A model generated the notes under the pieces. That model saw only the letters and a program-made list of their open reading frames with translations, was not told where the DNA came from and searched no databases. A stretch of 64,000 nucleotides of DNA from Heliopora coerulea (Eukaryota > Cnidaria > Anthozoa > Scleralcyonacea > Helioporidae), in contig JASJOG010000254.1 of NCBI GenBank assembly GCA_030142905.1, positions 367,560 to 431,559 of the forward strand. Direction: 5' to 3'. Position numbers and translations under genes: made by a program. Below, in pieces: positions 57,204 to 64,000 of this stretch (positions are counted from its first letter, which is position 1; every line of letters begins with the position of its first letter).

Positions 57204-58398
57204 CGCAGTTCATATTTAACTATAAGTAACTGCGATAGTTTCTCACTGGGGTGTTTCTTGTGTTTGTTTTTTTCTAGTGGGTAAAAACGACGGTTCTGTG
57301 AACGGACAACGTTATTTCACTTGGTAAGATTTTGCGATGGTTTACTGGGTCATTTCTATAATTGAGGACGGACAAACGTTCGAAGGAAGAGAAGGATGGC
57401 TGCGAAATGGTGGGAAAGTGTGACGGGAGAAGTGAGTTTGAAGTCTTGACTTGACTGACTTTATGAAGAGTTTTACTGAAAAGAGTTGTATTTAAAATTA
57501 TATAATTGTGAAATGATATATCGAAAACGTGCACGGTGATTGGCTGAAAGCCGTGTTCCAAAATCTCGACAAAAAAAATTGGAAAAGACTGCCTCATCAC
57601 GTATATCAACAGTAAGGAGAATTTACTCTTTCATGACAAAAATATTTCCATTTGCTATTTTATAAAGTAAACAGAAGTCAATTTTTCGTGTTGCCGTTGA
57701 ATCATATGAGCACTTGAGGACGTTTGGAAGAACTTGAAACGGTAGAAACGTTCGCCCTTAGTAGACTTATTCCCACTGCCATTTGTCTTTCTCCCAAACA
57801 TTCACTCGAGTTTCTATGACTCAGTAGAAACACGAAAAATATTTCATATTTCCTAAGTGAAAAGCAATGGTGCGATGGAAACACGAAGTATTGACCATGT
57901 ATTGACATTGAACTCACTGAGATACTTGTAATTTGGTTCGCAATCAACGTAACGTTTAGTCATCCCTTGTCTGGATATAGTTTGTTTTTTTATGTGACAA
58001 ACGTCCTACGCACTCTGATTATACTAGTTTCATTTTATACACGGTACATACACGTGGATAAAGTCTTGAAAACTGGACAAAACCTTGGTTACTTTATTAA
58101 ACAAATGGAAACTAACTTTTGTCTTTGTAGGGTTAAGGAAACATTAATGACGCCATTTTAAACATTAGAATAACCGAGAACTCTTAGTTTCGCTTCTTGT
58201 CTCAACAGGACCTTTTTTCCAGTTGAAATAATATCATTTATGTTTCAGCACTGTTACAGAGATACGCAGACGTTTTTTATTTGTTAAATAGAACTTGAAA
58301 TAATTAACATTAATAATAATAATTTGTGTGCGATGGTTACGTGGGCGGGAGTGGAGTGGAGTGCGAGAGAGAGCTGGAAGGAGAGAGAGGGGGAGGGG

Positions 58399-58437
<39 letters not shown>

Positions 58438-58743
58438 AAAGGGAGAGGGAGGGAAAGGGAGAGGGTAAGGGAGAGATGGTGAGGGAAAGGAAAGGGTGAG
58501 GGAGAGGGAGAGGGTGAAGGTGAGGGACAGAGGGGAGACAGACAGACAGACAGACACAGAAGGGGAGTGAGGGAAAATGACTAAAGTGGCAAGATAAAGT
58601 CTTCTTTCAGTTTAGTGTTGTTGATGAGATTCATCAATTGTTACGGCACTATCTCTTATAGTAAGGCCAGTCATGGGTTATTTGTTCGACCAAGCAGAGC
58701 AACGCACCATGGAATAAATTGTTCGCGACTCCTCACTACTTAG
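42166..58743 (+). CDS. CLIP4: CAP-Gly domain-containing linker protein 4-like (ankyrin + three CAP-Gly)
   Basis: Microtubule plus-end/linker family protein. Exons: 42166-42177, 44312-44362, 44865-44929, 45280-45367, 45493-45577, 46061-46116, 46909-47023, 47385-47473, 48135-48204, 48753-48865, 49443-49514, 50832-50967, 51490-51722, 52960-53042, 53302-53424, 55027-55230, 56202-56289, 56870-56972, 57278-57323, 58662-58743. Phases agree, giving 637 aa (human CLIP4 about 705). The N-terminal part (exons 3-9) has the family signature '[18 protein letters not shown]' and ankyrin repeats ('[13 protein letters not shown]', '[19 protein letters not shown]'). CAP-Gly 1 spans exons 11-13, CAP-Gly 2 exons 14-15, CAP-Gly 3 exons 18-20. 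Each keeps the tubulin-tail-binding GKNDG motif. Ser/Arg-rich linkers separate them. The last exon supplies '[19 protein letters not shown]', the usual CLIP4 end. Exon 1 (four codons, MPEK) rests on phase and a good donor only. CLIP3 has two CAP-Gly domains, so CLIP4 fits better. Confidence 0.93.
42451..42502 (-). ncRNA. Hammerhead-like motif, variant core
   Basis: Minus strand: CTAATGA (one change from CTGATGA), stem-loop GAGC-TTCA-GCTC, GAAA, then GGTC as cleavage triplet region, followed by a CCTT stretch that can pair with AAGG upstream. It lies in CLIP4 intron 1. The core change makes activity doubtful. Confidence 0.35.
45600..45915 (+). mobile_element. Dispersed element copy in CLIP4 intron 5
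   Basis: About 300 bp shared with 55690-55960 in intron 16, same orientation. It includes a short frame starting 'ATGGCTTCTGCC' that would read [19 protein letters not shown]. Such openings resemble the N-termini of Crypton-type/integrase-like cnidarian proteins, but that is a guess. The frame is short and dead here. Confidence 0.5.
47125..47345 (+). repeat. T-rich polypyrimidine tract in CLIP4 intron 7
   Basis: About 220 bp of T/C with little else, immediately upstream of exon 8. Phe/Leu/Ser-rich frames are artefacts. Confidence 0.85.
47695..47981. mobile_element. MITE with inverted ends in CLIP4 intron 8
   Basis: The left end 'ccagtggcggacac' and right end 'gtgtccaccattgg' are inverted copies with one mismatch. 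A G-run inside the left end and C-runs inside both halves resemble the element at 2455-2650. Confidence 0.65.
48335..48470. mobile_element. Fold-back element in CLIP4 intron 9
   Basis: Two inverted arms of about 63 bp meet near 48401. The left arm begins near 'aatcagagaggtttgagtac' and the right arm ends with its inverse. The inner part holds 'gaaacgttagataactac', like the 3' ends of the Penelope-like fragments, but no full hammerhead core. Confidence 0.6.
48590..48660 (+). repeat. TA/TAA-rich short tandem repeat
   Basis: Imperfect 'tataatatata'/'acataatat' units between CLIP4 exons 9 and 10. Confidence 0.75.
48967..49060 (-). repeat. tRNA-derived SINE
   Basis: Minus strand: A-box 'tagctcaatggtaagacc' and B-box 'gggttcgatccccgtc' at tRNA-like spacing. 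Acceptor-stem pairing is imperfect and the flank is SINE-like, so it is not called as a tRNA gene. Confidence 0.6.
49530..49912. mobile_element. MITE with about 35-bp inverted ends in CLIP4 intron 11
   Basis: Left end 'aggctcgtccacacctacac' followed by 'gttttcgtatgaaaa'. The right end is its inverse, 'ttttcatatgaaaacgtat' then 'acgtgtggactggcct'. Internal 'gtgtggacg' repeats. No coding capacity. It lies directly after exon 11. Confidence 0.75.
50115..50375 (+). repeat. Inverted-repeat partner A (CLIP4 intron 11)
   Basis: About 260 bp whose inverse occurs at 51940-52200 in intron 13. Both contain several 'aaatcggaggaag' motifs in both orientations and a 'cgaaactcgttaaaaaagc' core. Confidence 0.75.
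50376..50585 (+). repeat. About 20-bp tandem repeat
   Basis: About nine imperfect units of 'attatccgagaagacggaga'. The Glu/Arg/Lys-rich frames across it are artefacts. Confidence 0.8.
50585..50770 (+). repeat. Inverted-repeat partner B (CLIP4 intron 11)
   Basis: Contains 'actggacccatgaaggg' and 'catcgcaggttttctcc'. The inverse of both, in inverse order, lies at 52434-52620. Confidence 0.75.
51940..52200 (-). repeat. Inverted-repeat partner A' (CLIP4 intron 13)
   Basis: Inverted copy of 50115-50375, with an extra 'cgagtttaaaaacgagtcg' variant in its core. Confidence 0.75.
52434..52620 (-). repeat. Inverted-repeat partner B' (CLIP4 intron 13)
   Basis: Inverted copy of 50585-50770 ('ccttcatgggtccagt', 'gagaaaacctgcgatg', 'gtgaccaaggtaattt'). 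Confidence 0.75.
52695..52724 (+). ncRNA. Eroded hammerhead-like motif
   Basis: Sequence GAGATGA (core with changed first positions), a short stem-loop, GAAA (52716-52719) and CGTC. The lost CT of the core suggests an inactive relic. Confidence 0.3.
53480..53770 (+). repeat. ATC/ATT-rich imperfect microsatellite
   Basis: Imperfect 'atcatcaccat' units in CLIP4 intron 15. A second such tract lies at 54660-54960, on the other side of the Penelope-like insert. The inserted element appears to have split one tract. Confidence 0.8.
53863..54656 (-). mobile_element. Penelope-like element, 5'-truncated, GIY-YIG domain
   Basis: Minus strand. The frame through about 54480-54102 encodes a Penelope-type GIY-YIG endonuclease: a cysteine pair before '[17 protein letters not shown]', then '[20 protein letters not shown]', '[20 protein letters not shown]', ending LPLTLF and stop. 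Upstream sequence shows a decayed continuation. A hammerhead motif (53920-53888) follows near the 3' end. The 5' end is marked by a perfect 17-bp inverted repeat (54640-54656 and 54661-54677). No reverse transcriptase is left. It sits inside an ATC microsatellite. Confidence 0.8.
53888..53920 (-). ncRNA. Hammerhead ribozyme-like motif in Penelope-like element
   Basis: CTGAAGA (53920-53914), stem II GTTGC/GCAAC with 7-nt loop, GAAA (53895-53892), CGTC cleavage triplet. The first pairs of stem I can form. Stem III is the minimal ACGT, so a dimer is expected. Confidence 0.55.
54660..54960 (+). repeat. ATC/ATT-rich imperfect microsatellite (second half)
   Basis: Continuation of the tract at 53480-53770. 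Ile/Thr/Val-rich frames here are artefacts. Confidence 0.8.
55680..55960 (+). mobile_element. Dispersed element copy in CLIP4 intron 16
   Basis: Second copy of the element at 45600-45915, same strand. A 'gctactcgctatctatttg' and 'gatagatagcgagtagcg' hairpin is better preserved here. Confidence 0.5.
55980..56201 (+). repeat. 68-bp tandem repeat ending in the CLIP4 exon 17 acceptor
   Basis: 'ccgtatttca' recurs at 55987, 56055, 56123 and 56191, exactly 68 bp apart. The last copy supplies 'tatttcag', the splice acceptor of exon 17. The earlier copies read 'tttcaac' or 'tttcaag' at that point. Confidence 0.9.
57000..57205. repeat. TA-rich repeat and (TA)n microsatellite in CLIP4 intron 18
   Basis: 'ttatatattaactta' units (57000-57080) lead into long (TA)n runs (57108-57200) broken by 'catatatg' palindromes. 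Confidence 0.9.
58345..58570 (+). repeat. GA-rich tract in CLIP4 intron 19
   Basis: 'gagagggagaggg' and (GA)n runs, ending in (CAGA)n. The antisense Ser/Leu/Pro frame is an artefact. Confidence 0.9.
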
Positions 58744-59019
58744 CCGGTAAAATATGACTAATATCAAGGTAGTCTAGCCATTATTTAACTTTACATGTTT
58801 GCTATTCGAATATTGAATCTTTTAAAAAGAACATTAGAAAAAAAAGACCTAACGTCACTCTTAAACAACAACAATAACTGCTGTAGCCTTTGCAATTCTT
58901 AGAGACTACCTTTTATATACTTATTGTTCTATTGTCTAATTTATACATGCTATGAATTTTTGATTTTATTTTTTTTTGTGTCCCCAATTAGTTGTGAAAA
59001 CTAAATACATTGACACATT

Positions 59020-59025
59020 AATAAA
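59020..59025 (+). terminator. Probable CLIP4 poly(A) signal
   Basis: AATAAA 277 bp after the CLIP4 stop, followed by T/G-rich sequence. Confidence 0.55.
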
Positions 59026-59418
59026 GTTGTTATGTAATGTTAGACCTTTTTATCGTATCAAAAACGTGTTAATTTGGGGAACAAAACAATTGCCAGAAAA
59101 ATGTCCCAGAGCCTTTTCACATGAGTTGGTTATATAATGTTAAAACAACACTATAACCTGTTATGGGACTGGTCTAATTATGATGCCCTAACACAGTGAC
59201 TGGCTGCTCAGCGGTCTGGGATGGAATGGTATTTCGCACAATCAATATACTTTTTCTTCAGGGAGCGGGGAAAACTAGGGGAAGCTTATACGACGCTGGA
59301 TAGATATCCCGCGAAAAAACCACCATAAAGTGGATATATTAATTCTTTTGTCTATTTGGTTGTTATCTGGGGGGAAAAATATGATGCGGAGGTCCAGTGT
59401 AGATAGCTTCGATAAAAC

Positions 59419-59507
59419 AACGGCGTTTTTGAGGTTATACACTATCTAAAATATAGAAAACAAGCTTTTCTATATTTTAGGTAGTGTATAACCTCAAAAA
59501 CGCCGTT
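59419..59507. repeat. Near-perfect 42-bp inverted repeat, 5-nt loop
   Basis: Arms 59419-59460 and 59466-59507 differ at one position, which still allows a G-U pair in RNA of one strand. Outer ends read 'aacggcgtttttgagg' and its inverse. It is either a tiny MITE or a hairpin RNA source. Confidence 0.75.
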
Positions 59508-60775
59508 GGAAAAATATGGTGTTTAATACAACTATCCATGTTTGAACCATTGAACTCTAAAAAGACTGAAACGATATCTCGTTATGCCTGGCCTCAAGAT
59601 TGAATGAAGCCGACATGGGAGCAGCCATTTAGGTCAAAAACACGCGTTGGAAAAGGTTGTATTGAATCTTTACTTTTCATTGACGGTTCATTCTGACAAA
59701 TATGCAGCCCTACCGACATTGTCCTCTACTTACGAAGGATAAAAAAAACCCTGTCAAATAATCCGAAATTTAGGTTAAGTTTTTCGCAATAGGTCGCGTG
59801 TTTTATCGCGTAGGGGACTGGGATGACCTGCAAATTAACCTACATGTCAGCTTCCATGTTGGCTTCAAAATACAGTTTGCAGGTATTGTTCCAGTCTTTT
59901 TAGAGTTCACTGGTTTGAACAAACCATTACAAAATGACGTGTATCGTACGCAGGCTTCGGTTGGTTTAATACTCTTATCTAGATGGGAGTATCCAAACAC
60001 GATAAATTTCCCACTAAAAGTTTACAGAAGTGTGTATTACTATAGTTGAGGTAGGTTGCTACAGGATTTTCCCTTTTTGATGACGTCATTATGACGTTGT
60101 CATCAAATGTCGTGCAACAGTAGAGCTTTACTCAAATGGGCCACGTGTCAATTGTCGTCGTTGATTCTTAAATCGACCAAGTTAACAGGCTGTTTACATG
60201 TGTGATTTTGTGCCTTGCGATTGACATCTTGGAGTATGTGTTGAACTGACGAGAGTGTCCAGGACAAACTACAGCGAATCATCAGTGGATATCTTGCTGC
60301 ATAGACTGTCATCAGTTTATTACATACGCCAGGATGACAATCACAACGTGCAAAATCGCACGTGTAAACAGCTCATAAGAGTTAAGGTAACCGACAACCA
60401 CCGGAGATGAAAACGACGTTTAGTATTCGGATTTTAAACTCGCGTCAACCTGCGTCTTCCCTTGACCATGGAATCTGGATACGAGTTGATGCAAGAGAAC
60501 TTGCGGCGAGTTGTATTCTCGTGTGTCTCGGGGACTTAAAAATAAGAAATGAGAGAAATTCATCGGCAATACGACGGGTAACTTGTTAACCTCATTTGTT
60601 CGGTCTGTTGGAGGGAAGTGCTTGCCTTCCCATCTTTTGTACAAACCCCGCCTTCGCACAGACCTTGTCACCTCAAGTAACTGACCACAAATATCTATTT
60701 CGAATATTACCCTCGGGGAAACATGAAGAGAAAATTTCATGATTAACTACACTGCTAAAGTCAACTTGAAAAGTT

Positions 60776-60850
60776 GACTTGAGCGAGATTCGAACTCCCA
60801 TCTTCGGATTTCCGGACGGCTGCTCTACCAGTTGAGCTATCGAGTCTACT
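60776..60850 (-). repeat. tRNA-derived SINE
   Basis: Minus strand: 'gactcgatagctcaactgg' start with A-box, 'gggagttcgaatctcgctc' B-box, and a 3' end 'aagtc' that pairs with the 5' 'gact'. The anticodon arm does not form well, so this is a SINE head and not a tRNA gene. Confidence 0.6.
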
Positions 60851-60930
60851 GCGAACCGCATGTTCATTTTGTTCATTTTAACTACAAGAGAGATTCTCGT
60901 GACAACTTAACGCTTATCCGTAAGGATGTG

Positions 60931-60964
60931 CAGTGTTTCGATTCTATTTCAGAATCATCTTCAG
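60931..60964 (-). ncRNA. Hammerhead-like core
   Basis: Minus strand: CTGAAGA (60964-60958), perfect 5-bp stem II GATTC/GAATC with loop TGAAATA, then GAAA (60939-60936). The cleavage triplet and stem III are not recognisable. A related relic with the same stem II but no GAAA lies at about 63776-63802. Confidence 0.4.
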
Positions 60965-61267
60965 GATAATGCAAAGAAAAAAGTTCATGATTAACATACA
61001 ATGCTAATGTCAACTTGTGAAGTCGTCTTGAAATTCGAACGTCAAATTTGCTATAAGATGTGAAGTTTGAAATAGCCGTAGTGTTGAACGTATTTGAGAT
61101 ATAAGGGTGAAATATCTTCATTATCAGACACATCAAAGTAATTCAGGAAAGAACTTACGTCAGAAATTACGTTTGTGGTACAATACATGGTCGTTTTATT
61201 GCTATCATAAGCGTTGCGGATAAAGAAACGATTTTTCAACAGGTGAATTACACTATGGTCACATAAT

Positions 61268-61362
61268 GTTTAACCCTTTGTTTGCCGACGGGACTTTGAA
61301 ACCGTTTTTCTATAAAGGATTCGGTTGACACGCATATCTAATTGTGGCAAAGAAAGGGTTAA
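61268..61362. mobile_element. Small MITE with 'tttaaccctttg' ends
   Basis: Left end 'gtttaaccctttgtttgcc' and right end 'ggcaaagaaagggttaaa' form inverted repeats of about 17 bp. The interior is about 60 bp. Confidence 0.6.
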
Positions 61363-61634
61363 AAAACCTACGTAGTAGTTGGCAATAACAAGTAGTTGTG
61401 AATACATGAAAGAGTATATAGTTGTCCGTGTGCGTATTATTGCCCTACCATGAAGCACTAGTTGCATGTTGCTGCTCCCATCGTATCCCAGGATTGAAGG
61501 CGTACAAAAATGTTGAATGTCGACGTCACTTTTGACACAAAGGCTTTATGAAGTTACCATTAAAATTTTCTTCGAAACACGTTTAAAACACGTCGTTGCG
61601 CGCATTCACAGTTTTATCAAGCAAACGTAAAGCG

Positions 61635-63599
61635 TCAAGTACATTTAAGTACTATGGCAGCCTCGACTGACTTTTCCAAGCAGTCGTCTTTAACAGTATT
61701 CTTTTCCGTAATGTCTTTCTCAATGGTGTGAAAAAGTCCTATTTTTGGATCCGTCAGTCGATATTGCGGATTGAAATCGACGTGATTATTGTTGATTATA
61801 GCGTTTGTTTTGGACTTAAATTGTTCAGTTGCAGGGTTACCTGTTGAGAATTTTCCTCTTGTCAAAGAAGTGATCTTAACCTCTAACTTGTCTGATCTTG
61901 ATGGACACTTGTATTCGGCACAGGCTGCACCATTTGAAGCTGCAACGGAAACTATATTATAACCTGCAGACTTTTTACTGTTCACGAAACTTTCGACATG
62001 AAAGTACGCAGTTCCACCCGGACAGTTGAAAATGTTTATCACACCGATTTTCACGAAGCATAAGCTAGCTGTGTTTGGGTCTGGGTACCAATAATCTGGG
62101 TCTGTCTCTCTTAAAAAGATTTGTAAGAGGTCTTCAAAAGGAGCACGGGAGTTAAAAGCTTCAAAATAGAAGCTGTTACCGCTTTTGTCTTTAGCACACG
62201 ACTCCATATCTGTATAGAACGGTGGGGTCGAGGTCTTTGACAATTTTTTCATAGTTATTCTGTTGCTAAATCTACCAGAGGAGGTCTTGTTTTGGTGGAA
62301 TTTTATCCCGTGATCTTGTATTATAGTATAATTGATATTCCGTTGATAAGGAATGAGATACTTTCCGTTTAGCGTTACTTGAATTGTAGCTTTTGTTTCT
62401 GTGCAAAATGTTTTGATGCACTTTGAGGTATTGATCCTGATATTATACTCGAAGTATCTGTAGTTATTTTCTGATACAAGCACTGTTATTACTCCAGACT
62501 GTCCACTTTTTGATTCCCCATCTCTTGCTTCAATTTTAATAAAACAAGGAACTGTTACTCTGTCTAGGTTTATCAGTTTCAAATACTTATCACGGCTGAT
62601 TTTCCCAAAGTAAAACAATCTTTGTGACCTTTTAGATCTTCGTGACTCGTGTGTCTTTAATCCGGAATCGATGACACGCCATCTACCAGTTTTTTCATCC
62701 ATGTACCACAGTTTAACGGCTTCTGCTTCTCTGGTCAAGTTGAACTCTTCTGGATTGAGAAGGATATCAATGTCCGAGTTGGGTTCTAATTTTGCGCCTT
62801 TCGAATCTTGGAAATCAATTTTCATCATGCCAAAGGTTTCTAGTAATTCTTCTTCGCCATCTTCACTCAGTGCGGTAAAATCGCCATCAGCTTCTCGTAC
62901 TTCAGTTTCATTTCTTGGATCCATAAAATTTACAGTTACCTTAGCTGTTCCATTGAAAGGCTCGCCGTCTTCAGTCATCAGACTTTGCGGGGGCATAGAA
63001 ATGGCTGCGACTGGAGGCAGCTGCTGATTGCCGCTTGCTGAATTTCCTCCTAAAGGAATTTCAAATCCATCAGAAGCATTGACAGATATAGGCTCAGGTC
63101 GAAGACGCATGTGAACATCTACGAATGTTTCCTGACCAAAGACAAAAGGAATAACTTTCGTCAATTCGTAAAAATTGTTGTAGCCTCCGATATCTTTGAA
63201 CGTTACAACAAGGCGAGTGACTTTACTTGGAACGTCGAATGAAAAATCTCCCTGTCTACCAGTTCTGGTGAGCAACTTGTCCCCTTGATAAATATATCCC
63301 AATTGAAAAGGAGTATTACCTGGGCCCCCTTTTGCTACTCCACGAACTGTCGATTTTATTGTGGAACATTTATGGCATCCACAACTTGTTATTCGTGTGA
63401 GATTAATGGAAACAACTGAGGAACATCGGACGGTAATTGGCTGTTTTGTTTTTGCTTGACAACAATAGTTGTTATCCGTGCAAGCATTAGTCTGATTTAG
63501 ATGGTCTCCAATACATTTTTCGTAGCTACATTCCCCCAAGTCAACAGTCGTAGAGTTGGTTTCTTCGTGTACACAGCCTGGTGGAAGTGTAGTAATCCT
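61635..63599 (-). CDS. Cartilage intermediate layer protein (CILP)-like, 3' exon, partial
   Basis: Extracellular matrix protein of the CILP type. The open frame covers about 655 codons in one exon. It continues upstream of 63539 (that codon is TTG, not a start) to an acceptor-like 'cttaag' near 63600, past which the frame meets a TGA. The N-terminal exons were not found. Residues counted from 63539: a cysteine-rich segment with CC (26-27) and CGCHKC (53-58), a carboxypeptidase-regulatory-like beta domain (about 63-130, 'TRTGRQGDFSFDV'), then the CILP-type block 'PPQSLMTEDGEPFNGTAKV' and 'VNFMDPRNETEV', then 'LWYMDEKTGRWRVID'. A basic 'RRSKRSQR' site near 310 looks furin-cleavable, as CILP is. 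Many N-glycosylation sequons fit secretion. The C-terminal half (cysteines, beta-rich) I recognise less well. Confidence 0.72.
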   Translation of the reverse strand, partial: RITTLPPGCVHEETNSTTVDLGECSYEKCIGDHLNQTNACTDNNYCCQAKTKQPITVRCSSVVSINLTRITSCGCHKCSTIKSTVRGVAKGGPGNTPFQLGYIYQGDKLLTRTGRQGDFSFDVPSKVTRLVVTFKDIGGYNNFYELTKVIPFVFGQETFVDVHMRLRPEPISVNASDGFEIPLGGNSASGNQQLPPVAAISMPPQSLMTEDGEPFNGTAKVTVNFMDPRNETEVREADGDFTALSEDGEEELLETFGMMKIDFQDSKGAKLEPNSDIDILLNPEEFNLTREAEAVKLWYMDEKTGRWRVIDSGLKTHESRRSKRSQRLFYFGKISRDKYLKLINLDRVTVPCFIKIEARDGESKSGQSGVITVLVSENNYRYFEYNIRINTSKCIKTFCTETKATIQVTLNGKYLIPYQRNINYTIIQDHGIKFHQNKTSSGRFSNRITMKKLSKTSTPPFYTDMESCAKDKSGNSFYFEAFNSRAPFEDLLQIFLRETDPDYWYPDPNTASLCFVKIGVINIFNCPGGTAYFHVESFVNSKKSAGYNIVSVAASNGAACAEYKCPSRSDKLEVKITSLTRGKFSTGNPATEQFKSKTNAIINNNHVDFNPQYRLTDPKIGLFHTIEKDITEKNTVKDDCLEKSVEAAIVLKCT

Positions 63600-64000
63600 C
63601 TTAAGGGCGTCGAGTCACAGCTGTCACGGGCGTAATCTTCAGGAGAAATGAAATAAAACTTCAGTTACAACGATCTCCATGAATCGTAATGAAAAATGTG
63701 ATTTGTTCAGAATACGAGGAAAAGTAGTTTAGCATTAGTTTATTGTAATTTATCAGTTTACTGATTAAAATTGATTCATTTCAGAATCATCAGGGGGGTA
63801 CCGTCAAGAGAAATTTTCAGGATTTCATATTTTACTAAACCCTACCATTTATACAAACTAGTAACTAAACTTTTTATTTAACGAGGATAAACACTAATCG
63901 CAAAAGCTAATAAACCCGTGGTCTTCACTTAAATTAGTAATTACAGTGAAAATTAAGAATCTGACATTAACTATATACAACTAAAAATTCATCACATGAA
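63600..64000. other. Flank of the CILP-like exon
   Basis: Presumed intron. It contains a repeat relic (63765-63830) with CTGATGA and a GATTC/GAATC stem but no GAAA, related to 60931-60964. No exon recognised. Confidence 0.5.

Larger units (their letters stand above)
58744..61634. other. Convergent spacer between CLIP4 and CILP-like gene
   Basis: Holds the CLIP4 3' UTR with AATAAA (59020-59025), a 42-bp hairpin (59419-59507), a tRNA-like SINE and hammerhead-like relic (60776-60964), and a small MITE (61268-61362). I see no gene. Confidence 0.6.

Noticed and set aside
61635..63539. Start codon at 63539 for the CILP-like gene
   Set aside because: The codon is TTG and the frame stays open upstream to about 63600, so this is an internal exon position.

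Overview
The window is animal nuclear DNA. It is AT-rich, its genes are intron-rich with ordinary GT-AG splice sites, and it is full of transposon debris. The gene set (MKKS/BBS6, ANKEF1, PPIL1, MRPS16, DOT1L, CLIP4-like, CILP-like) is metazoan. The repeats include Penelope-like retroelement ends with hammerhead ribozymes, tRNA-derived SINEs and terminal-inverted-repeat MITEs. I infer an anthozoan cnidarian such as a stony coral or anemone, but nothing in the sequence proves this.

Layout. 1-9.5 kb is repeat-rich: a 0.68-kb triplicate repeat, palindromic MITEs and a 131-bp tandem array. It also holds the last exon of an unidentified plus-strand gene at 8.0-8.4 kb. Seven recognisable genes follow with strictly alternating strands: MRPS16 (-, 9.5-11.8 kb), MKKS (+, 12.1-17.8 kb), PPIL1 (-, 18.5-20.9 kb), ANKEF1 (+, 21.4-34.3 kb), DOT1L (-, 37.8-41.5 kb, intronless), CLIP4-like (+, 42.2-58.7 kb) and CILP-like (-, 61.6 to at least 63.6 kb, 5' part not seen). 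This gives three divergent pairs that each share a short 5' region (285, 467 and 711 bp) and three convergent 3' junctions.

I rebuilt the exon chains of five genes by following reading phase across GT/AG junctions. The resulting proteins are close to the known lengths of their families: MRPS16 138 aa, PPIL1 156 aa, MKKS about 590 aa, ANKEF1 784 aa and CLIP4-like 637 aa. The genes have unrelated jobs: mitochondrial translation, ciliary chaperonin assembly, splicing, a motile-cilium-type ankyrin/EF-hand protein, H3K79 methylation, microtubule binding and extracellular matrix. MKKS and ANKEF1 are also near neighbours on human 20p12, so that pair may be old synteny.

The most striking non-genic signal is a set of hammerhead-ribozyme motifs, several inside head-to-head, fold-back Penelope-like fragments. 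The best is a pair of 433-bp inverted arms at 29.35-30.25 kb in an ANKEF1 intron. Each arm carries a hammerhead with intact core, a perfect 10-bp stem II, a palindromic stem III and a 6-bp stem I. Other points of interest are inverted repeats flanking CLIP4 exons 12-13, an exact 68-bp tandem array ending in a splice acceptor, and nested SINE insertions with an 11-bp target duplication.
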